From contig JAUTCS010000042.1 of assembly GCA_030673825.1 (NCBI GenBank), forward strand, positions 1-50,728: a stretch of 50,728 nt of DNA, in the 5' to 3' direction. Position numbers and translations under genes: made by a program. Source of the DNA: Verrucomicrobiota bacterium JB024. GTDB taxonomy: Bacteria; Verrucomicrobiota; Verrucomicrobiia; Opitutales; Cerasicoccaceae. This document shows, in pieces, positions 14,740-23,903 of this stretch (position 1 is its first letter; each line of letters begins with the position of its first letter). The notes beneath the pieces were generated by a model, which was not told where the DNA came from, searched no databases, and was given only the letters and a program-made list of their open reading frames with translations.

Positions 14740-14752
14740 GTCCGTTTAATCC

Positions 14753-15646
14753 ATGAGCGATATCCAACGCAAACCGTCCTGGCTGCGGGCCAAGCTTCCG
14801 AATGGTCCGGGGTATATGGAAACCCGCCGTAACGTGGACAGCCACCAGCTGCACACCGTCTGCCAGAGCGCCCAGTGTCCGAACATGGGCGAGTGCTGGA
14901 GCCGCGGCACTGCCACGGTCATGATCCTGGGCAACATCTGTACCCGCTCGTGCACCTTTTGCGCCATCCACACGGGGCGCCCGACCGAGCTCGATCTGGG
15001 CGAACCTGCCCGCGTGGCCGACTCCGTCGCCCGCATGGGCCTCAAGCACGTGGTCGTCACCTCCGTGGCCCGCGACGACTTGAAGGACGGCGGCGCGAGC
15101 GTCTGGGCCGCCACCGTGCGCGCCATCCGCCACCGCTGCCCCAACACCGCCATCGAAGTGCTTCCGGCGGACTTCCGGGGCCAGCAGGAGCACCTCGACA
15201 CCCTGCTCGACGCCAAGCCCGACATTTTGAACCACAACATGGAGACGGTCAAACGCCTCCAGCGCCCCATCCGCAAGACCGCCAACTACGAGCGTTCGCT
15301 CTGGGTCCTCGAGCACGCCAAGAGCCGCGGCTTCGTGACCAAGAGCGGCATCATGCTCGGCATCGGCGAAAAGGAAGAGGAGATGGTCGAGCTGCTCAAG
15401 GACCTGCGCGCCATCGGCGTGAACATTCTTACCATCGGCCAGTACCTCCAGCCCACGAAGAACCACGAGCCCATCGACCGCTGGGTCACGCCGGAAGAGT
15501 TCGCGCACTGGAAAAGCTTCGGCCTCGGGATGGGCTTCGACGTGATCGAGAGCGGCCCACTCGTGCGCTCCTCTTACCACGCGGACGAGCAGAGCGACGG
15601 CTTCAAGCTCGTCGAGCGCCGCAACGGCACCGCCGCCAGCGCCTGA
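14753..15646 (+). CDS. lipA: Lipoyl synthase
   Basis: A radical SAM enzyme that inserts two sulfur atoms into protein-bound octanoyl chains. The 297 residues contain both iron-sulfur motifs: Cys37, Cys42 and Cys48 (CQSAQCPNMGEC) for the auxiliary cluster that supplies sulfur, and Cys63, Cys67 and Cys70 (CTRSCTFC) for the radical SAM cluster. The conserved C-terminal RSSYHA with the cluster-ligating serine is present. The chosen start fits the family length. It works directly after LipB, and the pair is split here by the hicB-hicA genes. An intrinsic terminator follows the gene. Confidence 0.98.
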   Translation: MSDIQRKPSWLRAKLPNGPGYMETRRNVDSHQLHTVCQSAQCPNMGECWSRGTATVMILGNICTRSCTFCAIHTGRPTELDLGEPARVADSVARMGLKHVVVTSVARDDLKDGGASVWAATVRAIRHRCPNTAIEVLPADFRGQQEHLDTLLDAKPDILNHNMETVKRLQRPIRKTANYERSLWVLEHAKSRGFVTKSGIMLGIGEKEEEMVELLKDLRAIGVNILTIGQYLQPTKNHEPIDRWVTPEEFAHWKSFGLGMGFDVIESGPLVRSSYHADEQSDGFKLVERRNGTAASA

Positions 15647-15673
15647 GTTTTTTCATCCGATTCGATGAAACAG

Positions 15674-15706
15674 AAAACGGCTGACCTTGCGTCAGCCGTT
15701 TTTTTT
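15674..15706 (+). terminator. Intrinsic terminator after lipA
   Basis: A 12-bp stem AAAACGGCTGAC/GTCAGCCGTTTT with the loop CTTGC and a run of eight T. It is a textbook Rho-independent terminator. A smaller hairpin TTTCATC/GATGAAA just before it (15651-15670) lies between the lipA stop and the terminator. Confidence 0.93.
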
Positions 15707-15722
15707 AGAATCTGAACAGTCC

Positions 15723-18293
15723 CTAGCGCACCACCTCGTACCAGAGCGTGCGGTGCTCCGGGCCGATCTGCCAGGTCGAGCCGGAACCGGCGGACACGAC
15801 CTCCACCTGCCCGATCCGCCGTCCGTCACCGTCGAGCGCGTACACGGCGCTGACCGGCGCGTCCAGCGTAACCTGAGCGGGGATGCCGTTGACCTCGGCG
15901 GGCCCCTTCCCCCAGCGGTCGGCTACGCTGTTGCGGTCGGCGTTCCAGCCCATGCCGGGGTTTTCGGCCCGGCTCACGGCGACGAGCAGCATCCGGGCGG
16001 ATTGCTCCAGCGGCTGACCGTCGAGGCTGCTAAGAAAGACGCAGACATAGTCGCGGTCCACCGGGCCCAACTCGAAGCTCACTCCGGCCAGCGTGATTTC
16101 GCTCCCGGCGATCAACCCAAAGGCCCCGCGCGTGGCCGGGGTGTCCACCGTCACCCGCGCCCGCTCGGGCTGCTCGGCATCCCAAACCACCCGCTCATCC
16201 GGCGAGGCCAGGTAAGCGTCCGACTGCGGCAGCGGAACCTCTTCAGGCTTCGCGAGTCCGGGCTCGATACCGATGCGGTAGCTCAGGCCCCGCTCCTGCG
16301 AAGGCCGTTCCTCCAGCGTGCCTGCCACAACTCCCTTTAGCGGGATCAGATCGCCGCGCAGGAAGAGATTCGCGCCGACACCGATCAGAGCGAGCTTGGC
16401 AGGCTGTCCGGTGAGGGAGAAAAAGTCGTACAGCCCCTGCACGTCCCAGCGGTCATCAGTGGTGTGGTAGTTGAAAAAGAACAGCCCGTCCCAGTCCTGA
16501 AGCCCGGCGATCACCGCCGCAAAGGGCGCGGTCGAGGCGCTGTAGTCGTTGGGGTTGGGGATGAGCCACTCGGACACCGTGAAAGGCCGGTCCAGCAGTC
16601 GCCAGGTCGCCAAGCGGGTGAGCGTGTCCGCGCCGGGGGCCTGCTCCATCGGGACATTGCCCACGAGCCAGTTTTTCCGGTCCCAGGGCTTACCGGGGAA
16701 CTTCGGATGCTGCCAGTAGCCGTGCATGTCCACGTACTGGCAAACCTCGGCGGTGATGGCCGTGCCGTGATAGCTGGCCTGGGAGCAGGTGATGGGCACT
16801 TTTACACCGAGATCCTCCCGCAGGTAGCGCGTCATGTCCGTGATAAAGTCCTTTTCCACATCGACCATGAACCGCTGCCCATCCGCCACGGCGGCCAGGT
16901 CGCTGCCGCGGATCGGCAGGGGAATGTTGCGGGCCTCCAGGCTCTCGCCCTCGGCCAGCCCCATGAGGTCGCCCCCGCGCTTGAGCACCACCCCCGCAAA
17001 CTCCAGGTCGATCCCCGAGTTGCCGAACTTGAAACACAGCCGGACGTTACCCGAGTTCGTCTCGGTGGCGATAAAGGGGCGCACGATATGCCGCCACTGC
17101 GGCCCGGCCTCGATCCTTTCGCTGTAGCCGAGCGAACGCCAGTTGTCCGGTCCGGCGTTGGAGATATCCACTTCAAAACGGCGGGGCTGGCTGGCGCGCA
17201 CCCAAAAGCTCAGCGTGTAGCCCTGCGCGCGCTCCAGGCTGAGGCCACCGTACTGCATTTCCTGCCGGGCGATATTGCCCGCCTCTTTGACGATGTGCAG
17301 GCCGAGGGCGGGCAGGTCCGCCTGCGGGCCGGGCTGGTCAGGGCGCTCCTCGACCTTGCCCACTCCCACATAAAGCTTCCAGGGACGGTTGAGTTTAGTT
17401 TCCCCGAAACCCTCCGCGCTGATCAGGACTTCGCCCCGGTGCGGGTCAGCCGGGGGCTCCCAGGCCGCGAGCATTTTCTCGGTGGTGCCGTAGCGCTGGG
17501 CGAGCCAGTCGTTCCACTGCCGTTGAAGCTCGGCCCGGTAGGCTTCGGGTAACAGCTCGGCGGTCACCATGCCCGCCTCGCTGAAGCGGTTTTCATTCGT
17601 GATCTCGATCAGGCCGATGCCAGGGTCGTCCACCCGCCGCAGATTGTCGCGGTAGGGGTTGCGGTGCCAGAGGTACTCGCGGCAGAACTCTTTGAACCGC
17701 GCCCGCATGCCCGGCTCGAAGTAGAGCAGAAACTTGTCGTAGCGAAACTCGCGGGAAAGGTCCTTGTCGATGAACCCCTCCTGCTCCGTAAAGGTGCGCG
17801 AGACGTGCAGGTTGAGGTTCGCGTAGATGCCGCGCGCGTGCAGCTCGTTCAGCAGGTAGTCCTGCCGGTCAAGCTGGGCGGGGTCGAGCTCGCGCCCCCC
17901 GTTCGCGGTCGGACGCCAGAGGCCACGCGGGGCCATGGCGTTGTCGTGGTGGTGGAAACGCACGGCGTTGACGCCCAGCCCGGCCAGGCGGGCTGCGATC
18001 TTCTCCGCGGCCTCGTGGCTGGGAAAATTCGCCCCAAAGCTGAAGTTCACGCCCCAGAAGCGCAGGCGCTCGTCCCCGGTGTAAAAGTGCCCGTCCTCGA
18101 CACGGACGAATCCCCCCTCCCCGGCGGGCGCGTGCAGCAAATAAGAAAAATCCGTCGCGGCAGAATCCTCCGCCGCCTCGCCCGTGATGGCAAAGGGGAA
18201 CCAGCCGGGATCGCCGGGTGCCTCAATGGCCAGCCCGGTCAGGGGCACGAGAAAACTCAGGGTGAACAGGGGTAGGCTCGTCCGTAACAGCAT
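15723..18293 (-). CDS. Large exported glycoside hydrolase-like protein with inserted carbohydrate-binding domain
   Basis: An 856-residue secreted protein. A signal peptide covers about residues 1-22 (LLRTSLPLFTLSFLVPLTG). A GH-A clan type TIM barrel starts near residue 60 (LRFWGVNFSF, NAVRFHHHDN) and has the acid/base candidate Glu in LIEITNEN at about 232. A beta-sandwich of CBM4/9 type (YTLSFWVRASQ and the following strands) is inserted at about residues 340-450, after which the barrel resumes, with a nucleophile candidate in FTVSEW near residue 574. A C-terminal beta domain ends the protein. The substrate is unknown. AGGAG about 10 bases before the ATG supports the start. It appears monocistronic and convergent with lipA. 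Confidence 0.82.
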   Translation of the reverse strand: MLLRTSLPLFTLSFLVPLTGLAIEAPGDPGWFPFAITGEAAEDSAATDFSYLLHAPAGEGGFVRVEDGHFYTGDERLRFWGVNFSFGANFPSHEAAEKIAARLAGLGVNAVRFHHHDNAMAPRGLWRPTANGGRELDPAQLDRQDYLLNELHARGIYANLNLHVSRTFTEQEGFIDKDLSREFRYDKFLLYFEPGMRARFKEFCREYLWHRNPYRDNLRRVDDPGIGLIEITNENRFSEAGMVTAELLPEAYRAELQRQWNDWLAQRYGTTEKMLAAWEPPADPHRGEVLISAEGFGETKLNRPWKLYVGVGKVEERPDQPGPQADLPALGLHIVKEAGNIARQEMQYGGLSLERAQGYTLSFWVRASQPRRFEVDISNAGPDNWRSLGYSERIEAGPQWRHIVRPFIATETNSGNVRLCFKFGNSGIDLEFAGVVLKRGGDLMGLAEGESLEARNIPLPIRGSDLAAVADGQRFMVDVEKDFITDMTRYLREDLGVKVPITCSQASYHGTAITAEVCQYVDMHGYWQHPKFPGKPWDRKNWLVGNVPMEQAPGADTLTRLATWRLLDRPFTVSEWLIPNPNDYSASTAPFAAVIAGLQDWDGLFFFNYHTTDDRWDVQGLYDFFSLTGQPAKLALIGVGANLFLRGDLIPLKGVVAGTLEERPSQERGLSYRIGIEPGLAKPEEVPLPQSDAYLASPDERVVWDAEQPERARVTVDTPATRGAFGLIAGSEITLAGVSFELGPVDRDYVCVFLSSLDGQPLEQSARMLLVAVSRAENPGMGWNADRNSVADRWGKGPAEVNGIPAQVTLDAPVSAVYALDGDGRRIGQVEVVSAGSGSTWQIGPEHRTLWYEVVR

Positions 18294-18403
18294 GAGGGGG
18301 TCTCCTGCCGGAAGACTGTTACCCCGCCCCGCAAAGATCAAGCAACAGTTTCAGGCACCATCAAAACCCTGGCGCGCAGCCTGAGCGCGGCCACTCCTGA
18401 GCC

Positions 18404-18844
18404 TCAGCCGAAGCGTCCGTCGCTCCAGGCTTGAAGGATAACGCAGACCCAGATGACGAGGACATTAACCAGGGCGAAAAAGACCGCGGCGCTACCCATG
18501 TCCTTCGCCCGCCGGGCGAAGGGGTGCGTCTCCTGGCTCACGTAGTCCACCGTCCACTCGATGGCGGAGTTGAGCAGCTCGGTGATGAGTACGATAAAAA
18601 GGCTGCCGAGCATCAGGCCCGTCCCCAGCCAGCCCACGGGCAGAAGGATGGCCACCGGCACGAGCACCACACACAGGATCATCTCCTGGCGAAAGGCCGA
18701 CTCCTGCTTCATGGCGGCGCCAATCCCCTGGAGGGAGTAGCGCAGGGCGTTGAAAATGCGTTTGAGCCCGCCGGTGGACTTGTCCTCGCGGACGAGGTTC
18801 TCGGCGGGGTGAGCGGCGGATTCCGGCTGGCGTTCCTGCAACAT
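18404..18844 (-). CDS. dgkA: Diacylglycerol kinase, prokaryotic type
   Basis: A 146-residue inner-membrane enzyme that phosphorylates diacylglycerol (or undecaprenol, in related proteins). The conserved QESAFRQE near residue 47 and ELLNSAIEWTVDY followed by HPFARRAKDMGSAAV match the DgkA family, with three hydrophobic segments. The N-terminal ~28 residues are hydrophilic and longer than in E. coli DgkA. The start was chosen at MLQERQPES; the frame upstream runs through a terminator. The hppA terminator ends only about 10 bases before this start codon, so dgkA must have a promoter inside or upstream of that hairpin, or depend on readthrough. Confidence 0.9.
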   Translation of the reverse strand: MLQERQPESAAHPAENLVREDKSTGGLKRIFNALRYSLQGIGAAMKQESAFRQEMILCVVLVPVAILLPVGWLGTGLMLGSLFIVLITELLNSAIEWTVDYVSQETHPFARRAKDMGSAAVFFALVNVLVIWVCVILQAWSDGRFG

Positions 18845-18853
18845 GATTTGTGC

Positions 18854-18888
18854 AAAAAAGGAAAGCCGCGACGTTATCGCGGCTTTCC
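18854..18888 (-). terminator. Intrinsic terminator of hppA
   Basis: On the minus strand a 12-bp stem GGAAAGCCGCGA/TCGCGGCTTTCC with a 5-base loop is followed by six T. It lies about 70 bases beyond the hppA stop and directly before the dgkA start codon. Confidence 0.9.
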
Positions 18889-18960
18889 CGTAAGGCAAAC
18901 TAATAAGGCGAACGTCACCAGCTTGTCACAGGGGACCAGCCGGGCCGTCTCGCGTCTTGC

Positions 18961-21189
18961 TTAGAGCAAGCTGAAGCTGACAGTGACGCCGGCCACAACG
19001 ATGGAAACCATGCTCATCAGCTTGATGAGAATGTTCAGGCTCGGGCCGGAGGTGTCCTTGAAGGGGTCACCCACGGTGTCACCGATGACGGAGGCCTTGT
19101 GGGCTTCGGAGCCCTTGCCGCCGTGGTGGCCTTCTTCGATGTGCTTCTTGGCATTGTCCCAGGCACCACCGCTGTTGGCCATGAAGACCGCCAGCGAGAA
19201 GCCGCCACAGAGAGCGCCCCCGAGCAGGCCGAGCACGCCCGGCACGCCGAAGACGATCCCGACCGCCACCGGCACGATCACGGCCGTCAGCGCGGGGAAG
19301 AGCATTTCCTTCTGCGCAGCGTAGGTCGAGATGGTCACGCAGCGGGCGTAGTCCGGCTCGGCCTTGCCTTCGAGGATACCCTTGATCTCGCGGAACTGGC
19401 GGCGCACTTCGTCCACCATCTGGGAGGCGGCGCGGCCCACGGCGTTCATGGTCAGCCCGCAGAAGACGAAGGCCATCATGCAGCCCAGGAACAGGCCGAT
19501 GATGACCTTGGGGTTCATCAGGTTGACTTCGAAGACTTCCATCATGTCGAACAGGCTCATGTTCGTGAGCTGGTCGAAGTTATTGACCACATCACCATTC
19601 GGGAAGACGAACTCCCCGAGCTGGCCCATGACGCGGCTGATGCCGATCTTGAGTTCTTCGATGTAGGAGGCCAGCAGCGCCAGGGCGGTCAGAGCGGCGG
19701 AGCCGATGGCGAAGCCCTTACCGGTGGCGGCGGTGGTGTTACCGAGCGAGTCGAGCAGGTCCGTGCGACGGCGCACTTCCGGTTCGAGGCCGCTCATTTC
19801 GGCGTTGCCACCGGCGTTGTCGGCGATGGGGCCGTAGGCGTCCGTCGCCAGGGTGATACCCAGCGTGGAGAGCATACCGACGGCGGCGATACCGATCCCG
19901 TACAGGCCCTGCGACATCGTCGAGGAGTCAAACGAGAAGCCGGTGGACAGCAGGTAGGCCAGCGTGGTGCCGACGCACACGGCGAGCACCGGAGCGGCGA
20001 CCGAGAGCATCCCCTCGCCCATCCCGGCGATGATAACCGTGGCCGGGCCGGTGTTGGCCTGCTCGGCGATCTTCTGCGTCGGGCGGTAAGCCTGCGAGGT
20101 GTAGTACTCGGTCGCGCGACCGATGAAAATACCCGTGATCAGGCCGACCACGATCGCACCCCAGACACCCCACCAGTTCGGGATTTCGAGGAAATACAGC
20201 ACGAGGGCGGAGAAGACGATGATCAGCGCGGAGCTGATGTTGATGCCCTTGCCCAGCGCGCCCAGGAGGGCCTTGCTGTCGGCGCCGCGTTGCACGCGGA
20301 CGCTGAAGATACCCAGGATCGACAGGAGCGTACCGAAAGCGCCGATCAGCATCGGGGCGATAACGGCCTTCATCTGAATATCCGTGCCCTGCCCGAGGAA
20401 CGCGGCAGCGCCCAGCGAAGCGGTGGCCAGGATCGAGCCGCAATAGCTCTCGTACAGGTCAGCGCCCATCCCGGCGACGTCACCGACGTTGTCACCGACG
20501 TTGTCGGCGATGGTGGCGGGGTTGCGAGGGTCGTCTTCGGGGATACCGGCTTCAACCTTACCGACGAGGTCGGCACCGACGTCGGCGGCCTTGGTGAAGA
20601 TCCCGCCGCCCACGCGGGCGAAGAGAGCCTGGAGCGAGGCACCCATGCCGAAGGTCAGCATGGTGGTGGTGATGATGATCAGGTTGTGCCCGTCAGCGCC
20701 GCCGATCGGATAGAAGTGCGAAAGCACCAGGAACCAGATGGAAATGTCCAGCAGGCCCAGGCCCACCACGACGAGGCCCATGACCGCGCCCGAACGGAAG
20801 GCCACGCGCAGGCCGTGGTCGAGCGAGTCCTTGGCGGCGTTGGCCGCGCGGGCACTGGCGTAGGTGGCGGTCTTCATACCGAAGAAACCGGCCAGACCGG
20901 AGAAGAAGCCCCCGGTCAGGAACGCGAACGGCACCCACGGGTTTTGCAGCTTCAGGCCGTAGGCCAGAAACATGAACACCAGCGTGATGATGACGAAGAC
21001 GATACCGACGATCTTGTACTGCTGACGCAGGTAGGCGTAAGCGCCCGCGCGGACGTGGGCGGCGATCTTGCGCATCGTGTCGGTACCTTCGTCTTCCGTC
21101 ATCATCTGACGGAAGAAGTACCAGGCAAAGCACAGGGCGACTACCGAGCCGACCGGCACAAACCAAAAGAGTGGATGGATGGAATGCAT
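18961..21189 (-). CDS. hppA: Membrane-bound pyrophosphate-energized ion pump, K+-dependent type
   Basis: A 742-residue inner-membrane pyrophosphatase with about 16 hydrophobic helices that couples PPi hydrolysis to H+ (or Na+) export. The catalytic loops are intact: [11 protein letters not shown] at residues 203-213 and DNVGDNVGD at 229-237, with further Asp clusters ([17 protein letters not shown]) near 449-465. At [14 protein letters not shown] (483-496) the K+-site positions are Ala487 and Gly490, the residues known for K+-dependent members; K+-independent enzymes have Lys and Thr there. Whether it pumps H+ or Na+ cannot be told. It follows an unknown gene in the same direction, 51 bases away, and lies across a divergent region from the polyphosphate kinase. 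Confidence 0.97.
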   Translation of the reverse strand: MHSIHPLFWFVPVGSVVALCFAWYFFRQMMTEDEGTDTMRKIAAHVRAGAYAYLRQQYKIVGIVFVIITLVFMFLAYGLKLQNPWVPFAFLTGGFFSGLAGFFGMKTATYASARAANAAKDSLDHGLRVAFRSGAVMGLVVVGLGLLDISIWFLVLSHFYPIGGADGHNLIIITTTMLTFGMGASLQALFARVGGGIFTKAADVGADLVGKVEAGIPEDDPRNPATIADNVGDNVGDVAGMGADLYESYCGSILATASLGAAAFLGQGTDIQMKAVIAPMLIGAFGTLLSILGIFSVRVQRGADSKALLGALGKGINISSALIIVFSALVLYFLEIPNWWGVWGAIVVGLITGIFIGRATEYYTSQAYRPTQKIAEQANTGPATVIIAGMGEGMLSVAAPVLAVCVGTTLAYLLSTGFSFDSSTMSQGLYGIGIAAVGMLSTLGITLATDAYGPIADNAGGNAEMSGLEPEVRRRTDLLDSLGNTTAATGKGFAIGSAALTALALLASYIEELKIGISRVMGQLGEFVFPNGDVVNNFDQLTNMSLFDMMEVFEVNLMNPKVIIGLFLGCMMAFVFCGLTMNAVGRAASQMVDEVRRQFREIKGILEGKAEPDYARCVTISTYAAQKEMLFPALTAVIVPVAVGIVFGVPGVLGLLGGALCGGFSLAVFMANSGGAWDNAKKHIEEGHHGGKGSEAHKASVIGDTVGDPFKDTSGPSLNILIKLMSMVSIVVAGVTVSFSLL

Positions 21190-21240
21190 AACTAAACTGT
21201 GAATAAGATTTTAACTAAGCTGTGTCGTTGGAGGGGCGCC

Positions 21241-22014
21241 TCAGCCCATGGAGGACTCGGCGGAGCGCCACCACTCGTAATACTCGCGCTGGAGCTGGTC
21301 CATCGTCGGCATCGGGTAGTACAGCATCTTGCCGCCCCCGCCCACGAAGAAGCCATGCTTCACCGTGCGGTACATGAGGTCGCCGGGCATGGAGCGCACC
21401 ACGGTCTTGGTCTTCTTCGCAGGGTCACTTTTGACCGCGATGAGACAGTCGCGCAGGTGGGCGATGCCGGTGTAGGGCAGGTTGTCGGCCTTGGCGTCGG
21501 CCGGGTCTTCCGCCAGACCGTCGAGGTCCAGTTCGCAGAAGACAATCTTATCCACGGAGACCGGGCTGGTGCGGTCCGTGATGCGTTCACAGAAAGCTTT
21601 CGGGTCCATGGTACTGGCCACGCGCGGACGCAGCGGACAGATTTCCTGGTAAAGGTGCACCGGCGAGAGGTCCTTCACGTCGAACTCCTGCGGCTCGAGC
21701 GCGAGCATCTTGCCGTCGTCGGTGATCAGGTACAGCTTGCCGAGGGCCTCCAGCGGCACGTGCTCGAGCACGCGGTAGATCGAGAGGTAGCTCGACTTGC
21801 GCGGGCGCCCGTCCTCATGCGGGACGCAGCGCTTTTCGATCTCGTCCAGCTTGAGGTAATCCGAGGCGAAGTTGCGCTTCACTTCAAAGAAAAGCGCGCG
21901 GCCGCGGCTGCGTTTTTGTGTCCCGGTCGCGTAATACGCACCGAACTGCTCGGGCGGCAGCATCGAGGCGATCAGCGACTCAGGTATGAGTGACAGATAC
22001 AAGAACGTTTGCAT
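21241..22014 (-). CDS. Uncharacterised protein upstream of hppA
   Basis: I do not recognise this 257-residue protein. It lacks a signal peptide and membrane helices. The N-terminal segment (QTFLYLSLIPESLIASMLPPEQFGAYYATGT) and a later stretch, GRALFFEVKRNFASDYL, suggest an alpha/beta enzyme-like fold. A glycine cluster FFVGGGGKMLYYPMP lies near the C-terminus. It is 51 bases upstream of hppA in the same direction with no terminator between, so the two are probably cotranscribed and may be functionally linked. The starts of this gene and of the divergent ppk2 are about 220 bases apart. Function is unknown. Confidence 0.75.
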   Translation of the reverse strand: MQTFLYLSLIPESLIASMLPPEQFGAYYATGTQKRSRGRALFFEVKRNFASDYLKLDEIEKRCVPHEDGRPRKSSYLSIYRVLEHVPLEALGKLYLITDDGKMLALEPQEFDVKDLSPVHLYQEICPLRPRVASTMDPKAFCERITDRTSPVSVDKIVFCELDLDGLAEDPADAKADNLPYTGIAHLRDCLIAVKSDPAKKTKTVVRSMPGDLMYRTVKHGFFVGGGGKMLYYPMPTMDQLQREYYEWWRSAESSMG

Positions 22015-22184
22015 AACTCTTTATATTCCCGCTGTACCAAATTAGTTCTGCTTAAGCTAGGCAAGCACATAATTAGTTTAAATAAGAGCGCTAATGGACC
22101 TCTAAACCCAGCCTTAAGTTACCGTTGGGTGACTAAATCATTATCCGGTCCTCAAGATGTAACCGCATTGTCATAAAACCAGCT

Positions 22185-22214
22185 TTGACGCAGCACGGCG
22201 AAACCGTTTAACTA
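22185..22214 (+). promoter_or_regulatory. Possible ppk2 promoter
   Basis: TTGACG at 22185-22190 and TAACTA at 22209-22214 with an 18-base spacer, about 24 bases before the ATG. The -10 box is weak. The surrounding 220-base divergent spacer is clearly more AT-rich than the genes, as expected for a promoter region. Confidence 0.3.
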
Positions 22215-22237
22215 CGGGCCTCCAATCCCTTACAGCT

Positions 22238-23512
22238 ATGAAGCCCTCTCAAAAAAACTCTGCCCCCGCCAAAACCGCCAATAAGTCCCGAGTCCCCGCC
22301 GCGCCCAAAAAGAAAATCAAGGCCCTCCTCTCCCCTGCCCCCCAATCGGCGAAAAAATCCGCCGCCGCCAAGCCAAAGCCTGCCAAGGCCAAGTCCGCCA
22401 AAGAACCGGACGCCAAAGCCCGCACGAAAGCCAAGGCCGCGCTTATCGCCGCCGAGGAGACCGTGATCAAGGCCGCCGAGGAAGCCGCCCTCAAGACCGC
22501 GGCGGAGAAAGCGCCCGAGCTGGAGAAAGAGCTCAACCGCAAGGAGAAGAAGCGTCTCAAGAAGATGCTGAAAAAGGGAAAAAAGGGCCGGAAGGGCAAA
22601 CATTCCGCCTACGAGAGCCTCCATGAAGAGATCATGGACGATCTGGTCGAGGAGATTGAGCACGACCTGGAGGATATTTTCGAGGAACACATCGGCGACA
22701 AGATGGGCCTCAAGCCCAAGGGCGACGAAAAGGAACGGCTCGAGTTCCGGCGCTTTTACTTTCAGGAACTGAGGCGGCTTCAGATCGAGCTCGTGCAGAT
22801 GCAGGACTGGGTCGTGGAGACCGGGGCCAAGATCGCCGTCATCTTCGAGGGACGCGACGCCGCCGGCAAGGGAGGCGTGATCAAGCGCATCACCCAGCGG
22901 CTTAACCCCCGCGTCTGCCGCGTGACCGCCCTGCCCGCCCCCTCCGACCGCGAGAAGACCCAGTGGTACTTCCAGCGCTACGTCCCGCACCTGCCCGCCG
23001 GGGGCGAGATCGTGCTCTTTGACCGCAGCTGGTACAACCGCTCCGGCGTCGAACGCGTGATGGACTTTTGCACCGAGGAGCAGGTCGAGCAGTTTTTCCA
23101 CGATGTCCCGATGTTTGAGCAGATGCTGGTCAACTCCGGCGTGCGCCTGATCAAGTACTGGTTCTCCATCTCCGACGACGAGCAGGAGTTCCGATTCCAG
23201 TGCCGCATCCACGACCCGCTCAAGCAGTGGAAACTCAGCCCGATGGACCTCCAGTCCCGCGTGCGCTGGGAGGACTACACCAAGGCCAAGGAGGAGACCT
23301 TCGAGCGCACGAACTTCCCCTACGCGCCCTGGCACGTCGTCGAGGGCAACGACAAGAAGCGCGCCCGCCTGAACTGCATGCACCACCTGCTCGACCAGAT
23401 CCCCTATCAACCCGTCGAGCACGACGAGATCAAGCTGCCCAAGCGCGTCCACCACGAGGACTACCACCGGACTCCCGTTCCCGAGTCCATGAAAGTGCCA
23501 CACTATTACTGA
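22238..23512 (+). CDS. ppk2: PPK2-family polyphosphate kinase with lysine/alanine-rich N-terminal tail
   Basis: A 424-residue protein. The C-terminal ~260 residues are a PPK2 domain, which transfers phosphate between polyphosphate and nucleotides. Walker A is GRDAAGKGG at residues 205-213, Walker B is FDRSWYNRSG, and the lid region is WEDYTKAKEETFERT. Ahead of it are about 125 residues made almost only of Lys, Ala, Pro and Glu, ending in a very basic block (RKEKKRLKKMLKKGKKGRKG) and an acidic helix (EEIMDDLVEEIEHDLEDIFEE). The tail resembles histone H1-like DNA- or polyanion-binding tails and could bind polyphosphate, nucleic acid or granules. The gene lies divergent from the hppA unit. Confidence 0.93.
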   Translation: MKPSQKNSAPAKTANKSRVPAAPKKKIKALLSPAPQSAKKSAAAKPKPAKAKSAKEPDAKARTKAKAALIAAEETVIKAAEEAALKTAAEKAPELEKELNRKEKKRLKKMLKKGKKGRKGKHSAYESLHEEIMDDLVEEIEHDLEDIFEEHIGDKMGLKPKGDEKERLEFRRFYFQELRRLQIELVQMQDWVVETGAKIAVIFEGRDAAGKGGVIKRITQRLNPRVCRVTALPAPSDREKTQWYFQRYVPHLPAGGEIVLFDRSWYNRSGVERVMDFCTEEQVEQFFHDVPMFEQMLVNSGVRLIKYWFSISDDEQEFRFQCRIHDPLKQWKLSPMDLQSRVRWEDYTKAKEETFERTNFPYAPWHVVEGNDKKRARLNCMHHLLDQIPYQPVEHDEIKLPKRVHHEDYHRTPVPESMKVPHYY

Positions 23513-23771
23513 ATAGGCACTGTGTAATCCCTGGATGGCGGAGCGAACGCCGTTAGCCCATCAGCAGGTCTTATCCGTTTTTTTCCGCTGGTTAAGAAAC
23601 GCGGCGAGCCTTCCTTTGTCCTTTCGCCCCCGTGCTAAGAACCGCCCCGAAGCGTTATCTAGGGTTATGCCCTCATCCAACGTCGGCGGGGTCGAAACTT
23701 ACTCTTGCGCGCGCGGGAATACGGACATCCTCACAAACCTCTCGTCGATGGGCAGGCTTACACCGATTTCC

Positions 23772-23785
23772 TCAAGTTAACTTGA
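23772..23785. promoter_or_regulatory. Perfect palindrome TCAAGTTAACTTGA
   Basis: A 14-base perfect palindrome about 140 bases upstream of the Verru_Chthon-type gene. The form fits a dimeric regulator site. No second copy was found in the window. Confidence 0.4.
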
Positions 23786-23889
23786 TAGATTCCGATAACA
23801 AATCTGAGAACTAAACCTCATTCTACCCCCTTTATTCGCAAAAAAAAATGAATCAAAGCTTTCCTTTTTAGAAAATTGCGGGCATATAT

Positions 23890-23903
23890 AGACATCGATG
23901 TTA
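23890..23903. promoter_or_regulatory. CATCGATG operator-like site 1
   Basis: GACATCGATGTTAC, read on the minus strand as CATCGATGTCTATA. It lies 26 bases before the start codon and immediately downstream of a TATATA that could be the -10 box (23885-23890). That position, around the transcription start, suits a repressor. Confidence 0.6.

Noticed and set aside
19099-21195. A 698-codon open frame on the strand opposite hppA
   Set aside because: It mirrors the strongly recognisable pyrophosphatase gene, is made of His, Asp, Gln and Arg without any fold-like pattern, and is explained by high GC codon bias.
23535-23780. An 81-codon open frame between ppk2 and the Verru_Chthon-type gene
   Set aside because: There is no ribosome binding site, no domain pattern, and the codon usage is unlike its neighbours. 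I treat the region as spacer.
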